Below, one piece after another: positions 8,768 to 17,124 of a stretch of 54,723 nt of DNA; positions within the stretch are counted from its first letter, which is position 1, and each line of letters starts with the position of its first letter. The position numbers and the translations under genes were made by a program. Location of the stretch: NCBI GenBank assembly GCA_030065125.1, contig JASJDM010000046.1:1-54723 (forward strand). Reading direction: 5' to 3'. The DNA comes from Lysobacterales bacterium. Its GTDB lineage: Bacteria; Pseudomonadota; Gammaproteobacteria; Xanthomonadales; SZUA-38. The notes beneath the pieces were generated by a model. It did no database searches. It was not told the DNA's origin and was given only the letters and a program-made list of their open reading frames with translations.

Positions 8768-9592
8768 ATGGATGTAGCGAAAATTCTTCTTACATTCCGC
8801 CGCCTGGGCGCGACTTCGCGGGCGCTGGCGCTGGGGCTGGTGCTTCCGGCGGTGGGCGAGGCGGACGGATTTGACCCCGGGATTTTTGATCTGTGGGCCG
8901 AGGCACGTGCCGGCAGCGGTGAGCCGGTCTACTGGTACTCGTCGGGTACTGTTCGTGAGTTTCCTTCCGGCAAGCTGCTGTTCCTGATGGAAGGATACGA
9001 TACGGCCCGGGCCTACCGGCCAGAGCCGGGGCAGTCCCTGGTCCACCAGTACAATCGCAAAATCTATCTGTTCCGCGACCCTGACACCGGCGAGGTGGTT
9101 CGCAGCTGGAACGGCCAGTCGGTGGAGCCGATAGCTTATCCGTACCAGTTCATCACCTACCGGTTGGCGGGCGACAAACTGAAAACCGTGGTGGAACAGG
9201 GGACCGGTTCCAGGGTCCGGCAGATCGAGGGGGACTCTATCAGCCATCGAACCGTGGGTGATACCCACGTGTTTTCCGCCCCGGTTTTCCTGGATTTTCC
9301 AGTTCCGGGGGGCGAGTCCCGCTACCAGGCCTGGGAAAACTACGACTTTTTCATCAACCCGGCTGCCTCCGAGCCTCATCAGCTGAGCTGGGCCCGGGTA
9401 GGCCCCATGCCGGCCTGGGCCGGTGGCGTACAGTCTGTCATGCACCTGGTCACCTGGCGTATTGAAGATTACGCCGAGGTTCCCGCAACCCTCCGTGAGT
9501 ACATCGAAAACGAGGCGCCGCTGTGGCGGCTGCCGCCGGCGGACCTGGAAGAGATTCGCCGCCTGCAGCAGCCCGGCCAGGATGCGCAATAA
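8768..9592 (+). CDS. DUF1838 family exported protein
   Basis: This protein of about 274 residues matches the DUF1838 family: Y-W-Y-S-S-G-T-V near residue 57, L-F-x-M-E-G-Y-D, R-K-I-Y-L-F-R-D-P-x-T-G-E, and a late A-W-E-N-Y-D-F-F-I segment. The function is unknown. The first ~35 residues contain a basic and hydrophobic stretch compatible with export. The start is uncertain: ATG 8768 has only a weak ribosome-binding site, and an in-frame GTG lies at 8675. The gene ends nine bases before the M24 peptidase start, so the two are probably cotranscribed. Confidence 0.7.
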   Translation: MDVAKILLTFRRLGATSRALALGLVLPAVGEADGFDPGIFDLWAEARAGSGEPVYWYSSGTVREFPSGKLLFLMEGYDTARAYRPEPGQSLVHQYNRKIYLFRDPDTGEVVRSWNGQSVEPIAYPYQFITYRLAGDKLKTVVEQGTGSRVRQIEGDSISHRTVGDTHVFSAPVFLDFPVPGGESRYQAWENYDFFINPAASEPHQLSWARVGPMPAWAGGVQSVMHLVTWRIEDYAEVPATLREYIENEAPLWRLPPADLEEIRRLQQPGQDAQ

Positions 9593-9601
9593 GGAGCTCA
9601 A

Positions 9602-10954
9602 ATGAAATCTCTGCTGATACTGGTCATGATGGCCGTTACCGTGCCCGCTGCCACCGCCGCGGATTACGAACAGGGTCGCGTGGTCGACACAACGCCTTCC
9701 ATTCTGGCGCCCCGGGACCGGGTCGATGTGATCAACCGGATCCTGCTGGACCGGCTGGATAATCTGCTGCCCCGGCTGATGCGGGAAGCCGGCATCGACA
9801 TGTGGCTGGTCATCAACCGGGAATACAACGAGGATCCGGCATACATGAGCCTGGTGCCCGAGCCGGTGTTCGCCGCGCGACGCACCACCATGCTGGTGTT
9901 CTTCGACCGGGGCCCCGGCGAGGGCGTGGAGCGCTTTACCGTCAGTCGCTATCCCATCAAGGGCGCCTATGATTCGGTCTGGGAGGGAGGCAACCTCGAG
10001 GAGCAGTGGCAGCGTCTGGCCGAGGTGATCGAGGAGCGCAACCCGAAAAAAATCGGCATCAACAAAAGCATGACCTGGCCGGTGGCGGACGGCCTGTCGG
10101 CCGCCCTGCACGAGGAGCTGCTAAATTCGTTGAGCCCCAGCCGCAAGGAGACGGTGGTGAGTGCCGAGAAGCTGGTGGTGCGGTGGCTGGAAACCCGCAG
10201 CGAGATGGAGCTGCAGGTCTATCCCCAGGTGGTGGGTATTGCCCGTTCTGTGATCAGCGAGGCTTTTTCCAACAAGGTGATCACGCCGGGGGTGACCATG
10301 CCGTCAGAGGTGGCCTGGTACATCCGCGAGCGATTCGAATCGCTGGGACTGAAGCCGTGGTTCCAGCCCTACGTCAACGTCCAGCGTCAGGGCAGCCCTG
10401 ACGATCCGGAGTCTCCGTTTTTCGGCGCCAATGACATCGCCATCCAGCCCGGAGACGTGTTGCATACCGACGTGGGTATCTGCTACCTGCGGCTGTGCAC
10501 CGATACCCAGGAGATGGGCTACGTGCTGCGCATGGGTGAGGCCGATGTGCCCCAGGGTTTGAAGGATGCCCTGGCAGTGGGCAATCGCTGGCAGGACCTG
10601 CTGACCGGTGAGTTCAAAACCGGGCGCCCGGGCAACGACATTCTGGCGAGGACGCGCAAGGCCCAGGAAAAAGAGGGCATCGTCGGCAGCGTCTACACCC
10701 ATCCCCTGGGTGCCTTCGGCCACGCCCCCGGGCCCACCATCGGCATGTGGGACAACCAGGGCCCGACCCCGGACCGCGGCGACTGGCCGCTTTACCCCAA
10801 CACCGGCTATGCCATCGAGGGCAACATCAAGACCACGGTGCCGGAGTGGGACGACCAGATGGTGCAGATCAAGCTGGAGCAGAGCGCGGTGTACGACGGC
10901 AGCAAGGTGTACTACCTGGCCGGACGCCAGACCGAGTGGCACATCGTGAGATAG
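9602..10954 (+). CDS. Exported M24 family metallopeptidase (Xaa-Pro aminopeptidase-like)
   Basis: This 450-residue protein has a Sec signal peptide (residues 1-20) and a C-terminal pita-bread M24 domain. The dinuclear metal ligands are visible in order: D290 (HTD), D301 (CTD), a histidine in the H367/H374 region, E406 (YAIEGN) and E426 (IKLEQ). The N-terminal half fits the creatinase/prolidase N-domain. It likely removes N-terminal residues from peptides with proline at position two, in the periplasm. AAGGAG lies just upstream of the ATG. The gene follows the DUF1838 gene by nine bases and is convergent with the TPR gene. Confidence 0.88.
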   Translation: MKSLLILVMMAVTVPAATAADYEQGRVVDTTPSILAPRDRVDVINRILLDRLDNLLPRLMREAGIDMWLVINREYNEDPAYMSLVPEPVFAARRTTMLVFFDRGPGEGVERFTVSRYPIKGAYDSVWEGGNLEEQWQRLAEVIEERNPKKIGINKSMTWPVADGLSAALHEELLNSLSPSRKETVVSAEKLVVRWLETRSEMELQVYPQVVGIARSVISEAFSNKVITPGVTMPSEVAWYIRERFESLGLKPWFQPYVNVQRQGSPDDPESPFFGANDIAIQPGDVLHTDVGICYLRLCTDTQEMGYVLRMGEADVPQGLKDALAVGNRWQDLLTGEFKTGRPGNDILARTRKAQEKEGIVGSVYTHPLGAFGHAPGPTIGMWDNQGPTPDRGDWPLYPNTGYAIEGNIKTTVPEWDDQMVQIKLEQSAVYDGSKVYYLAGRQTEWHIVR

Positions 10955-10955
10955 G

Positions 10956-12800
10956 TCAGTCGCCGGCGTTGCGTGCCATGTTGCGCCGCCGCAGTTCGAA
11001 CAGCGGCTGGAGCGCCGGGTCTGCCAGGGCAGCCTGGATGCCGGGATGATCCGGCCAGTGTTCAGGCAGGGTCCAGATCCGTGCCTGGGTCAGCGCGGGG
11101 TCCCGACGTTCGATCATTCGAGTCAGGCTCGCTGCTGCCGAATCGAGGTCACCAAAATAGACGTAGATCAGGGCCAGTGCGGAGTCGGCCTCCATTCCCT
11201 CAGCGGCTTTCTGCTCGATCCGCCGGGCCAGTTCGACCACGACTTCCCGTTTTCCCTGGAGCTGCGCCACGCCGGCCCTGAATTCCAGGGTGTCCAGGGT
11301 CGGTCCGGTAATGTCCTCGATCCGGTCGACGACAGACAGTGCTTCTTCGTATCGTTCCAGGCAGCTCATCCCAACAGCCAGGGCGGTCCAGGCCGGAACC
11401 AGGTTTGGATCCATCTCCGTGGCCTTGCGGCCGTGGACGATGGATTCCTCGCAGTGCCCAAACTGCTCCAGCGCAAATGCGAGATCAGCATGGTTGATGG
11501 CTTTGAGCGGATCCATTTCCAGCGCCTTCCTTTCCCAGAACAGCGCTTTTTCCTCGTCACTGACTCCCCGAAAAAAATCTCCCGCGAAATTGGCGACCTC
11601 GGCATCATTGGGGTTCAGTGCAATGGCCCGATCGTGATCACGCGCGGCCTGGTCCCAATCCCAGCCGTCTGCCCCCTCCAGGTATCCCCGCACCGACCAG
11701 GCTTCGACGTTGGTGTCATCCAGTTCGATGGCCTTTTGTGCGGCCCGCCTGGCCTCTGAGAATGCCGCCTGGGTGGATTCCCGGGACGTCTGATAGTACC
11801 ACAGCAGCGACAGTGCCCGGGCCTGTCCGGAGTAAGCGCTGGAATACTTCGGGTCGATGATGGTGGCAGCCTTGAACAGAGCGGCCGCATCAAGCAATGA
11901 CTGGTAACCGCGTTTTGACAGCCTTTGACGTGCCCTCAGGTAGAGATCGTGAGCCGCCATGTCAGCGGTACCGGCTTGGCTGGCCTGGTCTTCCATGCCC
12001 ATGCGCACCGACAGGGCGTCCGCCACGGCACGGCTGATTTCGTCCTGGATGGCGAAGATGTCCGCCAGGCCGCGGTCATAGGTTTCTGACCAGAGGTGAA
12101 ACCCGTCGCTGGCGGTGATCAGCTGCACGGTAATGCGCGCCCGGTCACCGGACTTGCGCACGCTGCCTTCCAGGATATGGTTGACGCCCAGCTGCTGGCC
12201 GATATCCCGCAGGTCCTGATTATCTCCCCTGAACTGGAAGCTCGAGGTGCGCCCGGCCACTTTGAGCCCGGGAATCCGCACCAGGACGTTGAGGATTTCT
12301 TCGGAGATGCCGTCGGCAAAATAGCCCTGATCGCCGGCCTGGCTCATGTCGGTAAAAGGGAGCACGGCGATGGATGGGGGCGTATCGGTGGCTGTGGTCC
12401 AGGGTTCGGACTGGGACAGGGCAGGCGTATCGTCAACCTCTGCTGTTCCCGGGTCGGACGGCGACCAGCGGTCGAAGGCCATGAATCCCAGCAGCGCCAC
12501 CACAGCCGCGACGGTAACCAGGTTGAGCCTGCGGCCGGTGTGGGCGGCGATGGATTCTGACGCCGCGATCTCGCTTTCCCTGCGGAGACCGTCCGGTGTG
12601 AGTTCGTAGACCCAGGAAAACACCAGTGCCGGCAGGAAGCCCAGCACCAGGATCGCCAGCAGCAGGCGCCCCGCCGTAGGGCCCAGCTCCAGCGTGTCAA
12701 ACAGGACGTCGCCCACCTGCAGCAACAGCCAGCTGACCACGATGTAAGCCAGCGCCACGCGGAACACGTTGCGCCGCTTGAGTTCGTCAAGAAATCCCAT
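10956..12800 (-). CDS. TolB-like/TPR membrane protein
   Basis: This 614-residue protein has an N-terminal membrane region with about three hydrophobic helices (roughly residues 14-36, 44-66 and 91-108). A TolB N-terminal/FlgO-like domain follows (PSIAVLPFTDMS...GDQGYFADGISEEIL...SSFQFRG, about residues 145-270), then TPR-type helical repeats to the end. This layout is common in proteins where an adenylate cyclase or winged-helix DNA-binding domain precedes the TolB-like part; neither is present here. Its role is unknown, perhaps a signalling or scaffold protein facing the periplasm. The start at 12800 (MGFLDELKRRN) matches the conserved family N-terminus; an in-frame start 33 bases earlier is possible. 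Confidence 0.8.
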   Translation of the reverse strand: MGFLDELKRRNVFRVALAYIVVSWLLLQVGDVLFDTLELGPTAGRLLLAILVLGFLPALVFSWVYELTPDGLRRESEIAASESIAAHTGRRLNLVTVAAVVALLGFMAFDRWSPSDPGTAEVDDTPALSQSEPWTTATDTPPSIAVLPFTDMSQAGDQGYFADGISEEILNVLVRIPGLKVAGRTSSFQFRGDNQDLRDIGQQLGVNHILEGSVRKSGDRARITVQLITASDGFHLWSETYDRGLADIFAIQDEISRAVADALSVRMGMEDQASQAGTADMAAHDLYLRARQRLSKRGYQSLLDAAALFKAATIIDPKYSSAYSGQARALSLLWYYQTSRESTQAAFSEARRAAQKAIELDDTNVEAWSVRGYLEGADGWDWDQAARDHDRAIALNPNDAEVANFAGDFFRGVSDEEKALFWERKALEMDPLKAINHADLAFALEQFGHCEESIVHGRKATEMDPNLVPAWTALAVGMSCLERYEEALSVVDRIEDITGPTLDTLEFRAGVAQLQGKREVVVELARRIEQKAAEGMEADSALALIYVYFGDLDSAAASLTRMIERRDPALTQARIWTLPEHWPDHPGIQAALADPALQPLFELRRRNMARNAGD

Positions 12801-12992
12801 GCGGATTCGCCCTTCCCAGTTGCCGCCGATCATAGACCATCCCCTCCCACGAGGTATATGCCATGGGTCGTCAGGGCCGGGTGTTCCGGACTCTACGTAT
12901 TGCGCTCCAGAACGGGATACGGCAAAAATTCAGTGCGAGGGAAGGCCGTTGCGCCGCACCAGTAAGTTACTTGAAATAAAAGGAACAAGCTG

Positions 12993-14684
12993 TTGAAACA
13001 ACAAGAGTTTCTTCACGCCAGGCGTGTCGCGTACTTTTCCATGGAAATCGCTCTGGAAAGCCGCATCCCCACCTACAGTGGTGGCCTGGGCATCCTGGCC
13101 GGTGACACCCTGCGCTCCGCGGCGGACCTGGAAATCCCCATGGTCGGGGTTACCCTGGCCAGCCGGCGCGGCTATTTCCTGCAGGAGATCAACAACGGCA
13201 GTCAGGTCGAACGCCGTGAACGCTGGGACCCCGAGGAACATGCCCAGGCCCTGCCGGCCAAGGGCTCGGTCACCATTGAGGGCAGAACGGTCTGGATCAG
13301 CGCCTGGCTTTACGTGATCAAGGGCATGGGCGGCTTCCGCCAGCCGGTCATCCTGCTGGATACCGATGTTGCGGAGAACACGCCCGAAGATCGCAAGATC
13401 ACCCACCACCTTTACGGCGGCGACCAGGCCTATCGCCTGAAGCAGGAGATCGTGCTTGGAATCGGCGGCTGCCGAATGTTGCGTTCGCTGGGCTTCAACG
13501 TTGATGTTTATCACCTGAATGAAGGTCACTCGGCCCTGTTGACGCTGCAGCTGCTGTTGCGGTCGGCGTATCCCCGGGAAAGCCTGATGCCCGGCGAAAG
13601 CCCCTATGACATATTCGGGGTGCGTGAGCGCTGCCACTTTACCACCCATACGCCCATCGAAGCCGGGCAGGACCGATTCTCCTATGACCTGGTCAACCGG
13701 ATTATGGGCAACATCATTGACCAGGGCGTTCTGGAGCGACTGGCCGGCAGCAACGAACTGAATATGACGCGCCTGGCCCTGAACATGAGCGAGTACCAGA
13801 ACGGTGTAGCCAAGCGTCACGCCGAAACCTCCGAGAAGCTGTTTCCCGGGTACCGGGTCAGTGCCATCACCAACGGCGTGCATACCTTTACCTGGGCCAA
13901 CTCCCCGCTGGCGAAACTGTTCGACAATAACCTGCCGGGCTGGGCATCCGAGCCTGAGCTGCTGATGCGGGCGGATTACGAGCTGCCCGACGATGAGCTG
14001 TGGGAGTCTCACAACCAGGCCAAGAGTGAGCTGCTGCGCAATATCTACCGGCTCACGTCGGTGGAGATGGATCCGGAGCTCCCAACCCTGGGTTATGCCC
14101 GCCGCATCACGCCCTACAAGCGTCCAGACCTGCTGTTTTCCAACCTGGACCGGCTGCGGGACATCGCCCGCAGGCAACCGTTCCAGGTTGTACTGGCCGG
14201 CAAGGCGCATCCCCGGGACGAAGCGGGCAAGCGAGCCATTGAGTTCCTGCACCAGACCATCAGCGAGCTCAAGGGTGACATCACCATGGCCTTTCTGCCC
14301 AACTACAACATGGCCAGCGCCCTGACACTGGTGTCCGGGGTAGACGTCTGGCTGAACACGCCCCAGCCGCCGCTGGAGGCGTCGGGCACCAGTGGCATGA
14401 AGGCGGCACTGAATGGCGTACCGAACCTGAGCGTGCTGGACGGCTGGTGGATTGAAGGGCATATCGAGGGGGTCACCGGCTGGTCCATCGGCAACGGTGA
14501 TGCTGGCGACTACGCGCGTGACGCGGATTCGCTGTACGACAAGCTGGACCAGGTGGTGCTGCCGCTGTTCGGTCAACGCGACGAGTGGCTGAAAGTCATG
14601 AAAGGAACCATTTCACGCAACGCCTCACTGTTTCACAGCCACCGCATGATGCGTCGCTATGCGGCCGAGGCCTACATGAGGTAG
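12993..14684 (+). CDS. glgP: Alpha-glucan (glycogen/maltodextrin) phosphorylase
   Basis: This 563-residue protein is a GT35 alpha-glucan phosphorylase that releases glucose-1-phosphate from glycogen or maltodextrins using pyridoxal phosphate. It belongs to the shorter bacterial/archaeal branch. Visible features are YFSMEIALES and TYSGGLGILAGD at the N-terminus, HLNEGHSA near residue 175, an RITPYKRPDL segment, and the C-terminal EASGTSGMKAALNG containing the probable PLP lysine. The start is a TTG: AGGA at 12981-12984 is correctly spaced, and the next ATG would cut into the conserved YFSME motif. GlgA for glycogen synthesis is encoded about 27 kb away at 41215-42732. Confidence 0.93.
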   Translation: MKQQEFLHARRVAYFSMEIALESRIPTYSGGLGILAGDTLRSAADLEIPMVGVTLASRRGYFLQEINNGSQVERRERWDPEEHAQALPAKGSVTIEGRTVWISAWLYVIKGMGGFRQPVILLDTDVAENTPEDRKITHHLYGGDQAYRLKQEIVLGIGGCRMLRSLGFNVDVYHLNEGHSALLTLQLLLRSAYPRESLMPGESPYDIFGVRERCHFTTHTPIEAGQDRFSYDLVNRIMGNIIDQGVLERLAGSNELNMTRLALNMSEYQNGVAKRHAETSEKLFPGYRVSAITNGVHTFTWANSPLAKLFDNNLPGWASEPELLMRADYELPDDELWESHNQAKSELLRNIYRLTSVEMDPELPTLGYARRITPYKRPDLLFSNLDRLRDIARRQPFQVVLAGKAHPRDEAGKRAIEFLHQTISELKGDITMAFLPNYNMASALTLVSGVDVWLNTPQPPLEASGTSGMKAALNGVPNLSVLDGWWIEGHIEGVTGWSIGNGDAGDYARDADSLYDKLDQVVLPLFGQRDEWLKVMKGTISRNASLFHSHRMMRRYAAEAYMR

Positions 14685-14875
14685 CCCAGGGGAGCCCTTT
14701 CCGCTGCACACGCCCCGTTCGTGCGCAGTGGAAAGGGCTCCCGGCCCTTGTGCTTCCGGTTCCTGCGGTACTTGCTGCGGTCCCTGAAGGTGGCGGCGCG
14801 GTTGAATGTGCCCGCGTGGCGGGCCACCGGGTTGCGACGCCGCTGCCGGGTCCGTCGCCTGTTCTGCTGCGACAT
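14672..14875 (-). CDS. Small basic protein with 3' coding hairpin; possible ArfA-type ribosome rescue factor
   Basis: This 67-residue, strongly basic protein is led by an excellent ribosome-binding site (GGAGG, seven bases before the ATG at 14875), so it is very likely a real gene. Residues 1-44 hold many Arg/Lys and end in a K-Y-R-R-N-R-K-H-K-G core. This loosely resembles the K-G-S-Y-x-R-K-x-K-H core of ArfA and also other short conserved gammaproteobacterial proteins of unknown function. From residue 45 on, the codons form a 23-position hairpin. In E. coli arfA, a hairpin at the 3' coding end yields a non-stop mRNA; the arrangement here is the same in layout. The stop codon lies inside the end of glgP on the other strand. 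The function is an inference. Confidence 0.7.
   Translation of the reverse strand: MSQQNRRRTRQRRRNPVARHAGTFNRAATFRDRSKYRRNRKHKGREPFPLRTNGACAAERAPLGYLM
14690..14742. promoter_or_regulatory. Very long hairpin inside the 3' coding end of the small basic gene
   Basis: Positions 14690-14712 pair with 14720-14742 around the 7-base loop CCCCGTT. The first 13 pairs are uninterrupted. In the minus-strand RNA there are 21 Watson-Crick pairs, one G-U pair (14724/14708) and one A-C mismatch (14729/14703). No T-tract follows on either strand, so it is not a standard intrinsic terminator. A stem of this length is a plausible RNase III substrate. It begins six bases after the glgP stop on the plus strand and spans codons ~45-62 of the minus-strand gene. 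Confidence 0.85.
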
Positions 14876-14965
14876 GATATCTCCTCCGGTTTGGGGTCGG
14901 TCCCCGTTGGGTCATCCCATCGGGGGGCGGCGATGGTACATTGAAGCCCGGCCGGGGGAAAGCGT

Positions 14966-16129
14966 GTGAGCAGAAAACCCATCGATGATCTGACGGGCTT
15001 CGACGTTGGACCGGACTTCGAAAGGTTCAGTCAGCGGGACGATATCTTTTGCCGGGCGCTGTGGGATGAGTCGGTGAAATCCCGGCGATCCAAAGAGTTC
15101 TTTGGGGGTTATTTCATGCCGCGGGCCCGGTCCCGGCGCAGCGAGGGCTTCAGCCAGCGGGACTACGCGCTGCGCAATGCATCCTGGCACGTGACCAACG
15201 TGCTGCGCGACTCCCACCGCCAGGAGACCGGGCGCAAGGAGGGCTTTTTTGACTACTTCACTGCCCACGAGGCGGGCTGGCCGGAACCTTATGCCTTCGA
15301 CAGCCCGGAGCAGGCCACCCGTGATCTGGAAAAGGTGGCCCGCTTTGCCGGGGCTGATCTGTTTGGTGTCTGTGCCGGCGACGAGCGCTGGATGTACCGG
15401 GAGCTGTTTGACGACCGCATGGGTACCGGCAAGCCCGCCGAGGTGCCCGGGGATCTGCCCCACGTCATCGTGATAGGCGAGTCTATGGACCTGGACCTGA
15501 CCCGGACCGTCCCCTCAGCCCTGTCGGGCAGCGCCACCGGCATGGGCTACTCCAACGACTCGGTGACCCTGCTGACCCTGGCCCAGTACATCCGCAACCT
15601 GGGCTACCGGGCTTATGCCAGCATGAACGACACCGCGCTGGCGGTGCCGCTGGCGGTACAGGCGGGCCTGGGTGAAGCGGGGCGTCACAGCCTGCTCATC
15701 ACCAGGGAGTTTGGTCCACGGCTGCGGCTTGGCAAAGTGTTTACCGATCTCCCCCTGGTAAACAGCCGGCCGCAGCAGTTCGGCGTGAACCGGTTCTGCG
15801 ATATCTGCGATCGCTGTGTCACGGCCTGTCCACCGAAGGCCATTGCAGCGGGTGCGCCCAGTAACCACCGCCACAATCGCTCCAATCTCAAGGGAGTGAG
15901 CAAGTGGACCACTAACGCGGAAACCTGCTTCAAATTCTGGGTCAACCAGAACTCCGACTGCTCCATCTGCATCCGGGTGTGTCCCTACAACCGGGACTAC
16001 CGACGCTGGGCCAACCGCCTTTGGCGCTGGCTGGCCGGGACCCGCCTGCGCAGGCTCGCCCTGTGGCTGGATGACCGACTGGTGGACCGTCGTCGGCAGA
16101 AGGCCAGCTGGTGGTGGGACCGACCCTGA
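14966..16129 (+). CDS. Reductive dehalogenase-like Fe-S protein (cytoplasmic)
   Basis: This 387-residue protein carries two [4Fe-4S]-type cysteine sets: C278, C281, C284, C288-P and C321, C332, C335, C339-P. The surrounding sequence (N-D-T-A-L-A-V-P-L-A near 221, A-G-L-G-E-A-G-R, L-L-I-T-R-E-F-G-P-R, K-V-F-T-D-L-P-L) matches corrinoid-dependent reductive dehalogenases (RdhA) more closely than the related epoxyqueuosine reductase QueG. The N-terminal F-S-Q-R-D-x-x-F also fits. There is no Tat signal peptide and no RdhB-type anchor gene nearby, so a soluble, non-respiratory enzyme is likely; the substrate is unknown. The start is GTG with GGGGGAAAG upstream. Confidence 0.75.
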   Translation: MSRKPIDDLTGFDVGPDFERFSQRDDIFCRALWDESVKSRRSKEFFGGYFMPRARSRRSEGFSQRDYALRNASWHVTNVLRDSHRQETGRKEGFFDYFTAHEAGWPEPYAFDSPEQATRDLEKVARFAGADLFGVCAGDERWMYRELFDDRMGTGKPAEVPGDLPHVIVIGESMDLDLTRTVPSALSGSATGMGYSNDSVTLLTLAQYIRNLGYRAYASMNDTALAVPLAVQAGLGEAGRHSLLITREFGPRLRLGKVFTDLPLVNSRPQQFGVNRFCDICDRCVTACPPKAIAAGAPSNHRHNRSNLKGVSKWTTNAETCFKFWVNQNSDCSICIRVCPYNRDYRRWANRLWRWLAGTRLRRLALWLDDRLVDRRRQKASWWWDRP

Positions 16130-16135
16130 TCCGGG

Positions 16136-17041
16136 TCAGGACAGATCGCCGAGAATGCGATTACGGCCGGTTTCCTTGGCCCGGTACAGGCGCTGATCAG
16201 CGGCCTTGAACAGGTCGTCCTGGCCGGGCTGTTCCATGGACAGTTCGTCGGTGGTGACGACTCCGGCGCTGAAGGTAACCCTGGGCATACTGGACTTGGC
16301 GTTGCTGCGCTCGGCCAGGGCCCGGTTGATCTGGTCCAGCAGCTTGACGGCGTCTTCCCGGCCTGTGGCCGGCAGGGCAACCGCAAACTCCTCGCCGCCG
16401 ATGCGGGCCAGCAGGTCATTCTGGCGCAGCTGCTGGGTCAGCACGCTGGCGGCCAGTTGCAGTACCCGGTCGCCCACGTCGTGGCCCCAGCGATCGTTGA
16501 CCTGCTTGAAGTTATCCAGGTCCACCAGCGCAAATGACAGGCACTGGTTCCTGGAACGGCTGTCCAGCAGGAGCTTCTGCAGGGATTCCCTGAAGTAGCG
16601 CCGGTTGTAGGTGCCGGTGAGCGGATCCTGGGTTGCCATCCGGTAGCTGCGCTCGTGGTAATCGCTTTCCGGGGAGCGGCCGTCCAGGTACTTGATGCTG
16701 GCGTCGCCGATGGTGACCAGGTCGCCGTCGCGCAGGACCCGGCCCGTATTGGCGATCCGTTCCTCTCCCACGAAGACACCGTTCTTGGAACCCATATCCC
16801 GCAGCGTGACCTGCTCACCCTGGCGGATCACCGAGGCGTGTTCACGGGAAACTGCGGGGCGGTGCAGCACGATGTCGCAGCGGGTGTCGCGCCCGATGAT
16901 CAGGTGGTCGCCGTCGTCCAGCAGGTAAAACTCACCCAGCTCGGTACCGGAGATGACCACCAGTCCCGGCTCCCGGCCCGCCAGTCGGGTGTGCTCCAGG
17001 TCTTCAGTGGCAGCGCTGGGGCAGGCTTTGTCTTTGTTCAT
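16136..17041 (-). CDS. FHA-GGDEF diguanylate cyclase
   Basis: This 301-residue cytoplasmic protein has an N-terminal FHA domain (about 28-118: I-I-G-R-D, S-R-E-H-A, G-S-K-N-G-V-F-V), which binds phosphothreonine peptides. It is followed by a GGDEF domain (about 135-297) with D-P-L-T-G-x-Y-N-R-R, a signature GGEEF, and an inhibitory-site RxxD (RQND) exactly five residues upstream. It should make cyclic di-GMP from two GTP and be feedback-inhibited by product. FHA fusion suggests control by a Ser/Thr kinase, none of which is encoded in the window. It is convergent with the Rdh-like gene (six bases apart). Confidence 0.9.
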   Translation of the reverse strand: MNKDKACPSAATEDLEHTRLAGREPGLVVISGTELGEFYLLDDGDHLIIGRDTRCDIVLHRPAVSREHASVIRQGEQVTLRDMGSKNGVFVGEERIANTGRVLRDGDLVTIGDASIKYLDGRSPESDYHERSYRMATQDPLTGTYNRRYFRESLQKLLLDSRSRNQCLSFALVDLDNFKQVNDRWGHDVGDRVLQLAASVLTQQLRQNDLLARIGGEEFAVALPATGREDAVKLLDQINRALAERSNAKSSMPRVTFSAGVVTTDELSMEQPGQDDLFKAADQRLYRAKETGRNRILGDLS

Positions 17042-17124
17042 GGTGTGGCCGCTGGCGATCGCCAGGCATTTTTATCACAAACCGGGGGGGCGGCGCACGG
17101 CCAGCCCTGCCGCTCAGGGGCGGT

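Noticed and set aside
14690..14742. Simple intrinsic terminator between convergent genes
   Set aside because: There is no T-tract on either strand, and most of the stem lies inside the coding region of the minus-strand gene; a role in mRNA processing seems more likely.
14966..16129. Epoxyqueuosine reductase QueG
   Set aside because: The cysteine layout and the motifs N-D-T-A-L-A-V-P-L-A and K-V-F-T-D-L-P-L fit RdhA-type proteins better, although the families are related and yhhQ is nearby.
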